Assembly (NCBI RefSeq): GCF_002879885.1
Contig: NZ_PNYA01000011.1
Location: 124,001 to 188,000 of the forward strand
Source: Trinickia dabaoshanensis
Lineage (GTDB): Bacteria > Pseudomonadota > Gammaproteobacteria > Burkholderiales > Burkholderiaceae
Direction of reading: 5' to 3'
DNA length: 64,000 nucleotides
Shown: one piece after another, positions 26,455 through 34,833 of the stretch
Layout: each line of letters starts with the position of its first letter
Numbering within the stretch: position 1 is the stretch's first letter
The notes under the pieces: generated by a model
What the model was told of the DNA's origin: nothing
What the model saw: the letters and a program-made list of their open reading frames with translations, nothing else
Database searches by the model: none
Position numbers and translations under genes: made by a program

Positions 26455-27906
26455 TCAGAAAAACAGCCACGTCGTCAGCAGGAACACCGGAATGAGCACG
26501 GCGGCCGACCACCCGAGGTAGCCGAAAAAGCTCGGCATACGCACGCCGCGCGATTCGGCGATCGCCTTGACCATGAAGTTCGGCGCATTGCCGATATAGC
26601 TGTTCGCCCCCATGAAAACGGCCCCCGCCGAGATGGCCGCGAGCGTCGTGGCCCCCGCCGTCATCAGCACTTGCGCATCGCCGCCCACGAGGTTGAAGAA
26701 CACGAGATAGGTCGGCGCGTTGTCGAGAAACGATGACAGGATACCCGTCGCCCAGAAATACATGGCGTCGATCGGACGGCCGTCCGCACCCGTCACCAGG
26801 TGCAGCACCTGAGCGAATGCGCCATGCTCGCCCGCTCGCAGCATCATCACCACCGGCGCGATCGTGACGAAGATCGCGCCGAAAATCTTCGCGACCTCTT
26901 GCATCGGAGCCCAACTGAACGCGTTTCCGGTGCGCGCCGTGCGCGGCGTGATCGCAAGCGAAACGAGCGTGACGACGACGAGCGCGGCGTCGCGCACCGC
27001 GTCTTGCAGCGCGAGCGGCGTCCCGGCCACGTCGAACACGATACCCGGCTTCCACAACCCGCTCATCAAGACGAGGCCGATGACGAACGCCAGCAACACA
27101 AAATTGCGCTTGCCCTCGATCGCAATGCCGATCGAATCGGGCGACGGATCGAGACTCGCCTCGCGTTCCTCGCCCGGCCGGCGGTAGTAGTAACGGTCGA
27201 GCGCGTAGAAGACGGCCAGCAACACGGCGCAAATGAAAAGCATCGGCAAGGCGAGGTGGCGCGTCGTCCAGAAAAAGCTCACGCCGTTCAGAAAACCGAG
27301 AAACAACGGCGGATCGCCGAGCGGCGAGAGCGAACCGCCCGCGTTCGCCACGAGAAAAATAAAAAAGACGAAAACGTGCGCGACGTGTTGGCGATTGTCG
27401 TTCGCGCGAAGCAACGGCCTGATCAGCAACATGGCCGCGCCCGTCGTGCCCATGATGCTCGCGAGCGCGGTGCCGAGCGCCAGCAGCGCCACGTTCACGC
27501 GTGGCGACCCATGCAGCGCGCCCCGCACGCAGATGCCGCCCGCGACTGTATAAAGCGCAGTCAGCAAGACGATGAAGGGAACGTATTCGGCGATGACCGC
27601 GTGGGCGAGCGAATGCGCGGCGGCCCCGGCGCCGAATGCATAAGCAAACGGTACGAGAAAGGCGATGGCCCACGCCGCCGCGATTTTTCCGAAATGCCGA
27701 TGCCAAAGCACCGGCGCGATCAACGGAAACAGTGCGATCGAGAGCAAGATGCCCGCGAACGGAACGGCCCAGCCCGGCCCGAGCAGCGCCCCGTCGGGCA
27801 TGGTCCCGGTGGACGCGGCCCACGCGCACGAAGACCAACCCGCAACGATTACGGCAAATGCACCCGCCGCCGCGTTGCGCGCGCAAGCGGCTTTTCTTTC
27901 AAACAT
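26455..27906 (-). CDS. NhaD-type sodium:proton antiporter / ion transporter superfamily permease
   Basis: 483 residues from the ATG at 27904-27906, chosen because GGAAGGAC lies directly upstream. About 12-13 membrane segments, plus a leader-like N-terminus. The family repeats NAGGSLSPLGDPPLFLGFLN (about residue 193) and NSYIGNAPNFMVKAIAESRG (about 440), and FLDNAPTYLVFFNLVGG (about 388), are typical of NhaD/ArsB-type carriers. A conserved GTTGAAMLLIRPLLRAND lies near 155. It follows the LutC-like gene by 61 bp and precedes the dehydrogenase by 18 bp. Ion specificity is inferred from the family only; an organic-anion role is possible given its neighbours. Confidence 0.85.
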   Translation of the reverse strand: MFERKAACARNAAAGAFAVIVAGWSSCAWAASTGTMPDGALLGPGWAVPFAGILLSIALFPLIAPVLWHRHFGKIAAAWAIAFLVPFAYAFGAGAAAHSLAHAVIAEYVPFIVLLTALYTVAGGICVRGALHGSPRVNVALLALGTALASIMGTTGAAMLLIRPLLRANDNRQHVAHVFVFFIFLVANAGGSLSPLGDPPLFLGFLNGVSFFWTTRHLALPMLFICAVLLAVFYALDRYYYRRPGEEREASLDPSPDSIGIAIEGKRNFVLLAFVIGLVLMSGLWKPGIVFDVAGTPLALQDAVRDAALVVVTLVSLAITPRTARTGNAFSWAPMQEVAKIFGAIFVTIAPVVMMLRAGEHGAFAQVLHLVTGADGRPIDAMYFWATGILSSFLDNAPTYLVFFNLVGGDAQVLMTAGATTLAAISAGAVFMGANSYIGNAPNFMVKAIAESRGVRMPSFFGYLGWSAAVLIPVFLLTTWLFF

Positions 27907-27967
27907 GTCCTTCCTTTCGATGGGTGGAACGGCCGGCTGCAATCGTCCGGCCGCCCCGGCATCGGGC

Positions 27968-28639
27968 TCAACCGCCGCGCACGACGATCGTGTGCACGCG
28001 ATAGGGGCCGTGTGCCCCGAGCACGATGGTTTGCTCGATGTCGCCGGTGCGCGAGGGCCCCGACACGAAATTGACGGCGCGCGGCAACTCGCCGCGCTCG
28101 AGACGCATGAGCGCGAACGCCTCTTCCTGACCCGCCACGATGCGCGACGCGGGCACCACGGCGATGTGCGTTTCAGGAAGCAACGCCATCGACGCCTCGG
28201 TTTCGGGCCCCGACAGCAGCACGAGCGAGCCGGTTTCGGCCGTCGCGCAAAAACACCCCGTGACGCCCACGAGGTCGCCGTTCGTGGGCCGGCGAAACTC
28301 GACCGCCAGCCCCGCTTCGCCCCACGGCAAGGCTTTCAGCGTTGCCCAGGCGACGGCCTGGGGCGCCGCGCCCAGCTCGGACAAATAGCGTGCGGCCGCG
28401 GCGGGCACCTCATCGAGCGTCTCGACGAGCTCGACCGTGCTCGCCATGAGCCGCGCTTCGTCGACGAAGCGCGAGATCAACCCTTCGCGATCGGACGGCA
28501 ACTCGGGACGCGGCCCTCGAGGATGGCGCGCGAGGTAATCGGCGACGGCCTCGCGTTCGGATGCCTCGGGTTCGGCCGGACGGCCGGACGCCGCGCGAAT
28601 CCGCGCGAGTATGTTGCGCCGCGCCGCCGATGTATCCAT
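27968..28639 (-). CDS. lutC: LutC/YkgG-family (LUD domain) protein
   Basis: 223 residues from the ATG at 28637-28639 (MDTSAARRNILARIRAASGR), preceded by GAGGAACGCA; a TTG six codons earlier is rejected. The LUD domain is complete: VGVTGCFCATAETGSLVLLS and ALLPETHIAVVPASRIV (about 130-170), ending in SGPSRTGDIEQTIVLGAHGP (about 200). In other bacteria LutC works with the iron-sulfur proteins LutA and LutB to oxidise L-lactate. Neither partner is next to it here: pncB lies upstream and the NhaD-type carrier downstream. The partners may be elsewhere. Confidence 0.88.
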   Translation of the reverse strand: MDTSAARRNILARIRAASGRPAEPEASEREAVADYLARHPRGPRPELPSDREGLISRFVDEARLMASTVELVETLDEVPAAAARYLSELGAAPQAVAWATLKALPWGEAGLAVEFRRPTNGDLVGVTGCFCATAETGSLVLLSGPETEASMALLPETHIAVVPASRIVAGQEEAFALMRLERGELPRAVNFVSGPSRTGDIEQTIVLGAHGPYRVHTIVVRGG

Positions 28640-28726
28640 TGCGTTCCTCGTCGTCAAGCCGAATGAATGGACGATTATACGGGCCTTCTTTTTTGGGATA
28701 CATCGGCCTGCCGGCCAGGCGATGCT

Positions 28727-29926
28727 TCAATCGGGACAGTCGTCGTCGACGTTCGTTTCGATTCCGAACACCTGCCGCAAATAAGCCAGGTAGGCTTTGT
28801 CGTCGCACATGTTCTTGCCGGGCGAATCGGACAGCTTGGCGACCGGTTGCCCGTTGCAGCGGACCATTTTGATGACGATCTGCAGCGGACGGTAGCCGAG
28901 GTCGTTCGTGAGATTGGTGCCCACGCCGAACGCGAGGCGGCAGCGGCCTCGAAAGCGCTCGTAGAGTTGCAGCACTTTCGGGATATCGAGGGCATCCGAG
29001 AACACGAGGACTTTCGTGCGCGGATCGCACCGGTTCTCTTCGTAGTGCCGCAGCAACTGCTCGCCCCACTCGAACGGATCGCCCGAATCGTGGCGCGCGC
29101 CATCGAACAGCTTGCAGAAGTACATATCGAAGTCGTTCAGGAACGCTTTCATCCCGTAGACGTCGGACAGCGCGATGCCGAGGTCCCCGCGGTATTCCTT
29201 CGCCCACACTTCGAAGCCGTACGTCTGCGAGTCGCGCAAGCGCGGCCCCAGCGCCTGACACGCCTGCAGATACTCGTGCGCCATGGTGCCGAGCGGCGTG
29301 AGGCCGTGCTTCTTGGCATAAAACACGTTGCTCGTGCCCGCGAACTGTTCGCCGATACCGTCCATCAGCGTACGGATCACCTCTTCGTGCCAGTGTTTCG
29401 AAAAACGCCGGCGCGTGCCGTAGTCGGCGATCTTGCAGTCGGCGAATTCGGGCCGTGCGCCGAGCAGCGCGATCTTTTCGCCGAGGCGTTCGCGCCCGAT
29501 CGCATAGTCGGGTTCGCGCTGCGTATTGCGGAAGTAGACTTCGTTGACGATGGCCAGGACCGGAATCTCGAACAGGATCGTGTGCAGCCACGGGCCCTTG
29601 ATCGAGATCTCGATTTCCCCCGCGCGCTTGCCCGACGCCTCGATCGAGATGTACTTCTCGTTCAAGTGGAACAAGCCGAGAAAATCGACGAAGTCGCTCT
29701 TGATGAAGCGCATCTGCCGCAAATAATCGAGTTCGTCCTCGGTGAAGCGCAACTCGCAAAGCTGGCGTATTTCGTCGCGGATTTCCTCCACGTAGGGCGC
29801 CAAGTTCACATTCGGCGTGCGGCAGCGGAAGCGATACTCCACATTTGCCGCGGGAAACTGATGCAAGACGACCTGCATCATCGTGAACTTGTACAGATCC
29901 GTGTCGAGCAGCGAGGTGATGATCAT
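28727..29926 (-). CDS. pncB: Nicotinate phosphoribosyltransferase
   Basis: Salvages nicotinate to NaMN for NAD synthesis. 399 residues, the same length class as E. coli PncB. Visible signatures are the N-terminal [20 protein letters not shown], the active-site loop [20 protein letters not shown] followed by HEYLQAC (catalytic His, about residue 225), [20 protein letters not shown] (about 280) and [14 protein letters not shown] (about 305), then [20 protein letters not shown] near the end. Isolated by 87 bp from lutC and divergent from ferredoxin. Confidence 0.96.
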   Translation of the reverse strand: MIITSLLDTDLYKFTMMQVVLHQFPAANVEYRFRCRTPNVNLAPYVEEIRDEIRQLCELRFTEDELDYLRQMRFIKSDFVDFLGLFHLNEKYISIEASGKRAGEIEISIKGPWLHTILFEIPVLAIVNEVYFRNTQREPDYAIGRERLGEKIALLGARPEFADCKIADYGTRRRFSKHWHEEVIRTLMDGIGEQFAGTSNVFYAKKHGLTPLGTMAHEYLQACQALGPRLRDSQTYGFEVWAKEYRGDLGIALSDVYGMKAFLNDFDMYFCKLFDGARHDSGDPFEWGEQLLRHYEENRCDPRTKVLVFSDALDIPKVLQLYERFRGRCRLAFGVGTNLTNDLGYRPLQIVIKMVRCNGQPVAKLSDSPGKNMCDDKAYLAYLRQVFGIETNVDDDCPD

Positions 29927-30130
29927 GATATCGGCTAGGGCGCGCGAATCGGCGGCACGCCCATGCGCCGCCTGTCTCCGAGCAATCGCCGCATGTTACC
30001 CCAACCGCGGCGCATGACGTGCGCCCGGGGCACGAGCGCAGTCCGGACATCGCTCGGGTCCCATAAACTAATCACGAATCGATCTAAACGGCACGAAGAC
30101 CCTCGGCGCATCGCGGCCAAGGCGTTAAGT

Positions 30131-30136
30131 TACAAT
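30131..30136 (+). promoter_or_regulatory. Possible -10 of ferredoxin gene
   Basis: TACAAT in an AT-rich patch 49 bp before the ferredoxin ATG. No clear -35 stands at 16-18 bp. The ribosome site GCAGGAG stands 6 bp before the ATG. Confidence 0.4.
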
Positions 30137-30185
30137 ACGCTGCTTGCTTATTCGCATTTTCCTCAAGATACCTGCAGGAGTTTGA

Positions 30186-30509
30186 ATGACTCACGTTGTG
30201 ACCGAAAGCTGCATCAAATGCCGCTATACCGACTGCGTCGACGTCTGCCCGGTGGACTGCTTTCGCGAAGGTCCCAACTTCCTCGCGATCGACCCCGATG
30301 AGTGCATCGACTGTGCCGTGTGCGTCGCCGAATGCCCGGTGAACGCGATTTACGCCGAGGAAGACGTGCCCGGCGATCAGCAGCAGTTCACGCCGCTGAA
30401 CGCCGAATTGGCCAAGATTTGGCCGAGCATCACGAAGACCAAGGCCCCTCTGCCCGAGGCGGACCAGTTCAAGGACATCCAGGAAAAACTGCAATACCTC
30501 GAACGTTAA
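30186..30509 (+). CDS. fdxA: 7Fe/8Fe ferredoxin FdxA
   Basis: 107-residue electron carrier. Two cluster-binding segments are visible: [18 protein letters not shown] (residues about 9-26) and [17 protein letters not shown] (about 40-56). The first carries the extra spacing seen in 3Fe-4S/4Fe-4S ferredoxins of the Azotobacter FdI/FdxA type, and the long C-terminal extension ([20 protein letters not shown]) is also typical of this group. It is monocistronic and precedes two tRNA genes. Confidence 0.95.
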   Translation: MTHVVTESCIKCRYTDCVDVCPVDCFREGPNFLAIDPDECIDCAVCVAECPVNAIYAEEDVPGDQQQFTPLNAELAKIWPSITKTKAPLPEADQFKDIQEKLQYLER

Positions 30510-30649
30510 AGGCCGCTGACGGCCGCATACGCGCGTAGCGCCCCCGCTTCGTGGCCCGGGCGCGGCGTGTCGGCAGTCGCGAAGAATGCGCGAGGGTATT
30601 GACAGAGCGAGAGCCGGTACATAAAATCTCGCTTCTCTGCTGTTGTTGT

Positions 30650-30725
30650 TCCCCGATAGCTCAGTCGGTAGAGCGCCGGACTGTTAATCCGTAGGTCCCT
30701 GGTTCGAGCCCAGGTCGGGGAGCCA
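30650..30725 (+). tRNA. tRNA-Asn (GTT), copy 1
   Basis: 76-nt cloverleaf with encoded CCA. The acceptor stem TCCCCGA pairs with TCGGGGA. The anticodon loop CTGTTAA in ACTGTTAATCC gives GTT (Asn). The T-arm is CTGGTTCGAGCCCAG. It is identical over all 76 nt to copy 2. Confidence 0.99.
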
Positions 30726-30740
30726 AAGAATGAATGGAAG

Positions 30741-30767
30741 AGCCCGTTCGTCATAACGGGCTTTTTT
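30741..30767 (+). terminator. Terminator after first tRNA-Asn
   Basis: AGCCCGTT and AACGGGCT arms (8 bp, CGTCAT loop), then a run of T residues, 15 bp after the tRNA. Confidence 0.9.
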
Positions 30768-30796
30768 ACGCAGTATCGATTTTCGTAGCACGTTGT

Positions 30797-30872
30797 TCCC
30801 CGATAGCTCAGTCGGTAGAGCGCCGGACTGTTAATCCGTAGGTCCCTGGTTCGAGCCCAGGTCGGGGAGCCA
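30797..30872 (+). tRNA. tRNA-Asn (GTT), copy 2
   Basis: A second identical 76-nt tRNA-Asn with encoded CCA, 71 bp after copy 1. The GTTGTT preceding the acceptor stem is shared with copy 1, so the duplication included a little upstream sequence. Confidence 0.99.
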
Positions 30873-30885
30873 AAAGCTTCAGCGA

Positions 30886-30918
30886 AAGGGCCCGTCGTAC
30901 ATGCGACGGGCCCTTTTT
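30886..30918 (+). terminator. Terminator after second tRNA-Asn
   Basis: GGGCCCGTCG and CGACGGGCCC arms (10-bp perfect stem, TACATG loop) with flanking A and T runs. It begins 14 bp after the tRNA. Confidence 0.93.
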
Positions 30919-31039
30919 GCATGGGTCGTCGGTTCATGGACCGGCTGCTCGGGCAAGGCGCTCGCGTCCACCCGTTGTGATACCGTTCGCTTTGGGCCGC
31001 GCAGCGCCTCGCAGCGCGGCAAAACGCCGCAAATTCGCC

Positions 31040-31531
31040 ATGATCCGCTTCGCCCACTCCCCCTTTCGCGTCCTCGTCGCGGCCTGCGTCGCACTGCTGA
31101 GCGCCGCGCCGCTCGCGCACGGCGAGGAAATCGGCAGCGTCAATACGAACTTCCACATCACGGGCTCCGATCGCGTCGTCGTCGAAGCCTACGACGATCC
31201 CGACGTCGCAGGCATCACCTGCTTCGTCTCTCGCGCGCGCACCGGCGGAATCAAGGGCACGCTCGGTATCGCGGAAGACCCCACCGAGGCGTCGATCGCT
31301 TGCCGGCAAGTCGGACCCATCAAGTTTTCCGGGCCCGTGAAACGGCAAGCCGACGTCTTCACCGAACGGATGTCGCTGATCTTCAAGGCGTTGCACGTGG
31401 TGCGCATCGTCGATACCAAGCGCAACGCGCTCGTGTATCTGACCTATAGCGACCGCATCGTCTCGGGCAGCGCGAAAAACAGCGTCAGCGCCGTGCCGTT
31501 GCCGGCCGGCTCGACCGTGCCGTTGCGCTGA
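31040..31531 (+). CDS. creA: CreA family periplasmic protein
   Basis: 163 residues from the ATG at 31040 ([20 protein letters not shown]), which gives a normal signal peptide cleaved after LAHG. An earlier in-frame start would begin within the tRNA terminator and is rejected. The CreA core is clear: [20 protein letters not shown] then [20 protein letters not shown] (about residues 30-65) and LYLTYSDRI-type ending [20 protein letters not shown]. Two Cys (C62, C89 region) may form a disulfide. Molecular function of CreA is unknown. Confidence 0.9.
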   Translation: MIRFAHSPFRVLVAACVALLSAAPLAHGEEIGSVNTNFHITGSDRVVVEAYDDPDVAGITCFVSRARTGGIKGTLGIAEDPTEASIACRQVGPIKFSGPVKRQADVFTERMSLIFKALHVVRIVDTKRNALVYLTYSDRIVSGSAKNSVSAVPLPAGSTVPLR

Positions 31532-31570
31532 GGCACGCGCCGGCGGCAGACCGCAAACCGCAAACCGACA

Positions 31571-32452
31571 ATGCCGATCATGGACGAGCCCCGCTTCCGC
31601 GACTGCGCCCGCTATTGGCGCTCGCCGCTCCTGCCCGGCGCGGAGATGGTCACGGCCGAATATCGCGAGCACGAGTTCTCGCCCCATTGGCACGAGGCCT
31701 ACGCGATACCCGCCATCGAAGCCGGCGCCGAAGCGTTCGCCTACCAGGGCGCGCACCATGTCGCCGAGGCGGGCACGGTCCCGGTGATCAATCCGGGCGA
31801 GGTCCACACCGGATCGCGCGCCATGGAAGTGGGTTGGCGCTATCGCGTGTTCTACATCCCCGTCGATTTCATGGTGGGGCTCGCCGGCGATATCGGCTCC
31901 GCGCCGAACCCGATGCCGTGGTTCCCCACCGATGTCATCCGCGACCCCGATCTGGCGGCGAGAGTCGCGTACGCCCATCGTTTGCTCGAAGCACTGGGCG
32001 CCACGCCCGATCTCGGCACGCCGCACGGCGACCCGCTCGCGGCGGAGACGGCGTTGATCGACGCGATGTCCACGTTGATCGCGCGCTATGCGCAGCACCC
32101 CGGCGACGCCCGCCGGGCGAGCGCCGATCCGCCGCGCGTCGCACTGATGAAAGAGCGGCTCGCGGCCGATCTGACCGCGCCGCTCAGCCTGACGGAGCTC
32201 GCCGAGCAAGTCGGCCTATCCGCCTTTCACGCGGCGCGGCTATTCACGCAAGCCACCCGGATGCCGCCCCACGCTTGGCGGAATCAATTGCGGCTGCAGC
32301 GCGCGCTCGCGTTGTTGCGCGAGGGCATGGCCGTGGCCGATGTCGCCGCAGCCTGCGGCTTCACCGATCAAAGTCACTTCACGCGACATTTCCGGCGCAT
32401 GTTCGGCGTGCCGCCGGGCCGCTGGCAAGCCGGAAACGCCGGCACGCGATAA
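31571..32452 (+). CDS. AraC-family transcriptional regulator
   Basis: 293 residues; an internal ATG three codons on is equally possible. The N-terminal cupin domain (EFSPHWHEAYAIPAIEAGAE then a HVAEAGTVPVINPGEVHTG motif, residues about 35-90) is of the AraC sensor type. The C-terminal DNA-binding domain has two helix-turn-helix motifs: LSLTELAEQVGLSAFHAARL (about 200) and VADVAAACGFTDQSHFTRHF (about 258), ending in RMFGVPPGRWQ. It lies 99 bp before azlC on the same strand, and AraC regulators beside AzlC/AzlD genes are common, so it probably controls them. Confidence 0.93.
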   Translation: MPIMDEPRFRDCARYWRSPLLPGAEMVTAEYREHEFSPHWHEAYAIPAIEAGAEAFAYQGAHHVAEAGTVPVINPGEVHTGSRAMEVGWRYRVFYIPVDFMVGLAGDIGSAPNPMPWFPTDVIRDPDLAARVAYAHRLLEALGATPDLGTPHGDPLAAETALIDAMSTLIARYAQHPGDARRASADPPRVALMKERLAADLTAPLSLTELAEQVGLSAFHAARLFTQATRMPPHAWRNQLRLQRALALLREGMAVADVAAACGFTDQSHFTRHFRRMFGVPPGRWQAGNAGTR

Positions 32453-32551
32453 GAGGCGCGAGCCCGAGCGCCGCGCCCTTGCCAAAGCAAGAACGTACAA
32501 GCCCGCCGCGCGCGCGGGACGCTATCCTGCGCGCAGTAGGAGGACTTTCCC

Positions 32552-33367
32552 TTGAAACCACGCACCCCGCTCAACGAATTGCTAGACGGCGCCCGCGCCA
32601 TGATCCCGATGGTTGTCGGCGGCGCCCCATTCGGCGTGATCTTCGGCACGCTGGTCACGACCGGCCCGCTTCATCCGTGGCACGGCCAATTGATGTCGCT
32701 CGCCGTGTTCGCCGGATCGGCTCAATTCATCGCGCTCGGGCTCGTTGCGGCCCATGCGAGCTTCGCCGTGCTTTGGGCGACGACGTTCATCGTCAACCTG
32801 CGCCATGTGCTCTACAGCGCCACGTTGGCACCGTACGTCGCGCGCTTGCCCGTGCGCTGGAGGCTCGCGCTGGGCGGCCTGCTGACCGACGAGGTCTTCG
32901 CCGTCGCTTATGCGCACTATCGCCACGCGCCGCCCGGAAAAATCGGGCCACATTATTTCCTCGGCTCGGGCCTCGCCATGTATTTCAGCTGGCAACTCGC
33001 GACGTTGGCCGGGCTGCTGTTCGGCGCCGCGTTTCCCCGGCTGCAATCGCTCGGCCTCGATTTCGCCATGGCCGCCACGTTCATCGCCATTGTCGTGCCG
33101 CAACTCGTGTCGCTGCGCTACATCGCCTCGGCCGCGACGGCCGGCGTCGTCGCCCTAGCCTGCGCGGGCCTGCCGTATAAGCTCGGCCTCCTGGCCGCCG
33201 TCGCAGCCGGCGTGGCGGTGGGCGTCGTACTCTCGCGGCCTTGGGCGGCCAGCGGCGGCCCGGGCCAGCAGCCGGCCGACCCGGTCAAACGCCGCCGGGA
33301 ACACGCGGACAGCGCCCGGCGCAGCGCCGATGCCCCTGCCGATCGCACCGTGGAGACGGCATCATGA
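32552..33367 (+). CDS. azlC: AzlC family branched-chain amino acid exporter subunit
   Basis: 271 residues, large subunit of a two-part branched-chain amino acid exporter (E. coli YgaZH, B. subtilis AzlCD). The N-terminal ARAMIPMVVGGAPFGVIFGT, AGSAQFIALGLV and NLRHVLYSATLAPYVARLP motifs are diagnostic. About eight membrane segments. The C-terminal 35 residues are hydrophilic (RRREHADSARRSADAPADR), longer than in most homologues. A strong ribosome site (AGGAGGACTTTCCC) precedes the TTG/ATG region start at 32552. The stop overlaps azlD (ATGA). Confidence 0.93.
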   Translation: MKPRTPLNELLDGARAMIPMVVGGAPFGVIFGTLVTTGPLHPWHGQLMSLAVFAGSAQFIALGLVAAHASFAVLWATTFIVNLRHVLYSATLAPYVARLPVRWRLALGGLLTDEVFAVAYAHYRHAPPGKIGPHYFLGSGLAMYFSWQLATLAGLLFGAAFPRLQSLGLDFAMAATFIAIVVPQLVSLRYIASAATAGVVALACAGLPYKLGLLAAVAAGVAVGVVLSRPWAASGGPGQQPADPVKRRREHADSARRSADAPADRTVETAS

Positions 33368-33687
33368 ATTACGTCGTCGTGATCCTCGGCATGGCCGTCA
33401 TCACGTTCGCGATCCGATCGACCGTCTTTTTACTGGGCGAGCGCATCGTGTTCCCGCCGCTCGTGCGCACGGCGCTCGGCTTCGTGCCGGTCACGGTGCT
33501 GACCGCCATCATCGTCCCGATGGCCGTGACGCCCCACGGTGGTGCACCGGAGCTGACCTGGCGCAACGCGCAGCTCGTCGGGGCGCTCGCGGCCTGCGTC
33601 GTCTCGGCCATCACCCGCCGGCCGCTTTTGACCATCGCGGTGGGGCTCGGCGTCTTCTTCCTCTGGCAGGGCCTCGTGTTGCGGTAG
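33364..33687 (+). CDS. azlD: AzlD family exporter small subunit
   Basis: 107 residues from the ATG at 33364, overlapping the azlC stop by 4 bp. Four hydrophobic segments: VVVILGMAVITFAIRSTVFLL, VRTALGFVPVTVLTAIIVPM, GALAACVVSAITRRPLL and IAVGLGVFFLWQGLVL. It matches the AzlD/YgaH fold and partners AzlC in the same membrane complex. Confidence 0.92.
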   Translation: MNYVVVILGMAVITFAIRSTVFLLGERIVFPPLVRTALGFVPVTVLTAIIVPMAVTPHGGAPELTWRNAQLVGALAACVVSAITRRPLLTIAVGLGVFFLWQGLVLR

Positions 33688-33984
33688 TGCCGGGCCCCTC
33701 GCGGCACGCGATCCGGTCGCGAGAGGCATTCCTCGGCAGATATCGCGCGCTCGCCCCTCAAGTTCCGCGCTCGATCGCCGTTAATCAGACGAAGCGCGTT
33801 TCTTGGCCGCGCGGCGCGGGGCCGCGCCGCATCGTTGCTGCCTTGACGCGCGCATGCGAAAACCGTTAAGTGCGCCGGCCGGGAGAGCAGGCCCGCCAGT
33901 TTGGGGGACGCGTGCCGGCTCGACCGTAGGGCGCCCGCGCGAGAACGCCGCGATGGCGCCGGGGACGCGCGACCAGGACAAGCC

Positions 33985-34758
33985 ATGGGCCAAATTACCC
34001 TTTCTCTTCGCGAAGAGACCATCTCTTCGCTCCAAAAGGACTTCGAAGCCTTCATGCGGGTATCGCTCAAGCTCGACCCGCAGTTCGCGACGCCGTCGTT
34101 CGAAGACTTCTTGCGGGCCAAGCTGCTCGACAACATGGTGCCGCTCACCGAGCACGCGGTGCAGCGCATGTTGCAAGGCGGCCAGTACGCCTGGGCCAAA
34201 CGCACGCTCGAGAAAGAGTTCCCGGACGTCGTCGCGATCCTCATGCGTCAGGCCGAGGAGTTCGGCTTCAGCTTCGCGGTGCGCTCGGAGTGGACGTCCG
34301 AGGAAGTCGCGAAAGCCGCGCGCGACTGGGCGGCGGCAATCGTGAAAGAAGCCGGCGGCGACGAGTCGCTCGTCGATCCGCTGTCGGCCCAGATCAAATC
34401 GACTGCCCGCGATATTCAATCGCTCGAGGAAAAGATGCAGACCCCGGCCTGGCGGCTCGCGGAATCGCTGCGTCAACGCGTGTATGAAGCGAAGATCGCC
34501 TGCGAAACGAGCGTCGGCAGTACCGCGCGCGAAAAGCTCGGCGAGTTGCGCGGCTTGCTCAAGCTCGGGCTCGCGCATGGCTCGTTCCAGAAGCAGGAAG
34601 CCCAGCAAATCATGGAGTATCTGCGGCTGCTGAAGCCGGAAATCTTCGTGGAAGAGCCTTACGACATCTTCTCGCGCATGGCCGCGTGGATGCGCAACTT
34701 CTTCATGCAGCCGGCCCGCCCCGCTCAGCCGCGCGTCGAGCCGCGCCGGCCCCGGTAA
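33985..34758 (+). CDS. Conserved hypothetical cytoplasmic protein
   Basis: 257 residues from the ATG at 33985 (MGQITLSLREETISSLQKDF). An earlier in-frame start adds 28 residues of Arg/Ala-rich composition and is rejected. The sequence is mainly helical with repeated charged/aliphatic segments (QAEEFGFSFAVRSEWTSEEV, LGELRGLLKLGLAHGSFQKQ) and a C-terminal stretch MAAWMRNFFMQPARPAQPR. No signal peptide, membrane segment or catalytic motif is recognisable. The 297 bp upstream hold no gene. I do not recognise a family. Confidence 0.8.
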   Translation: MGQITLSLREETISSLQKDFEAFMRVSLKLDPQFATPSFEDFLRAKLLDNMVPLTEHAVQRMLQGGQYAWAKRTLEKEFPDVVAILMRQAEEFGFSFAVRSEWTSEEVAKAARDWAAAIVKEAGGDESLVDPLSAQIKSTARDIQSLEEKMQTPAWRLAESLRQRVYEAKIACETSVGSTAREKLGELRGLLKLGLAHGSFQKQEAQQIMEYLRLLKPEIFVEEPYDIFSRMAAWMRNFFMQPARPAQPRVEPRRPR

Positions 34759-34833
34759 CCCGCCATCCCACGGCCCGGCGTTCGGTTTGCCGCGTTGGGC
34801 CGACGGCGCACGCCTACCGTGCGCCGGCCCCGC

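Noticed and set aside
30506-32209. A 567-codon minus-strand frame through the tRNA genes and creA
   Set aside because: It would cross two tRNA genes and two terminators and repeats the same peptide at each tRNA. It is antisense to CreA and the AraC regulator.
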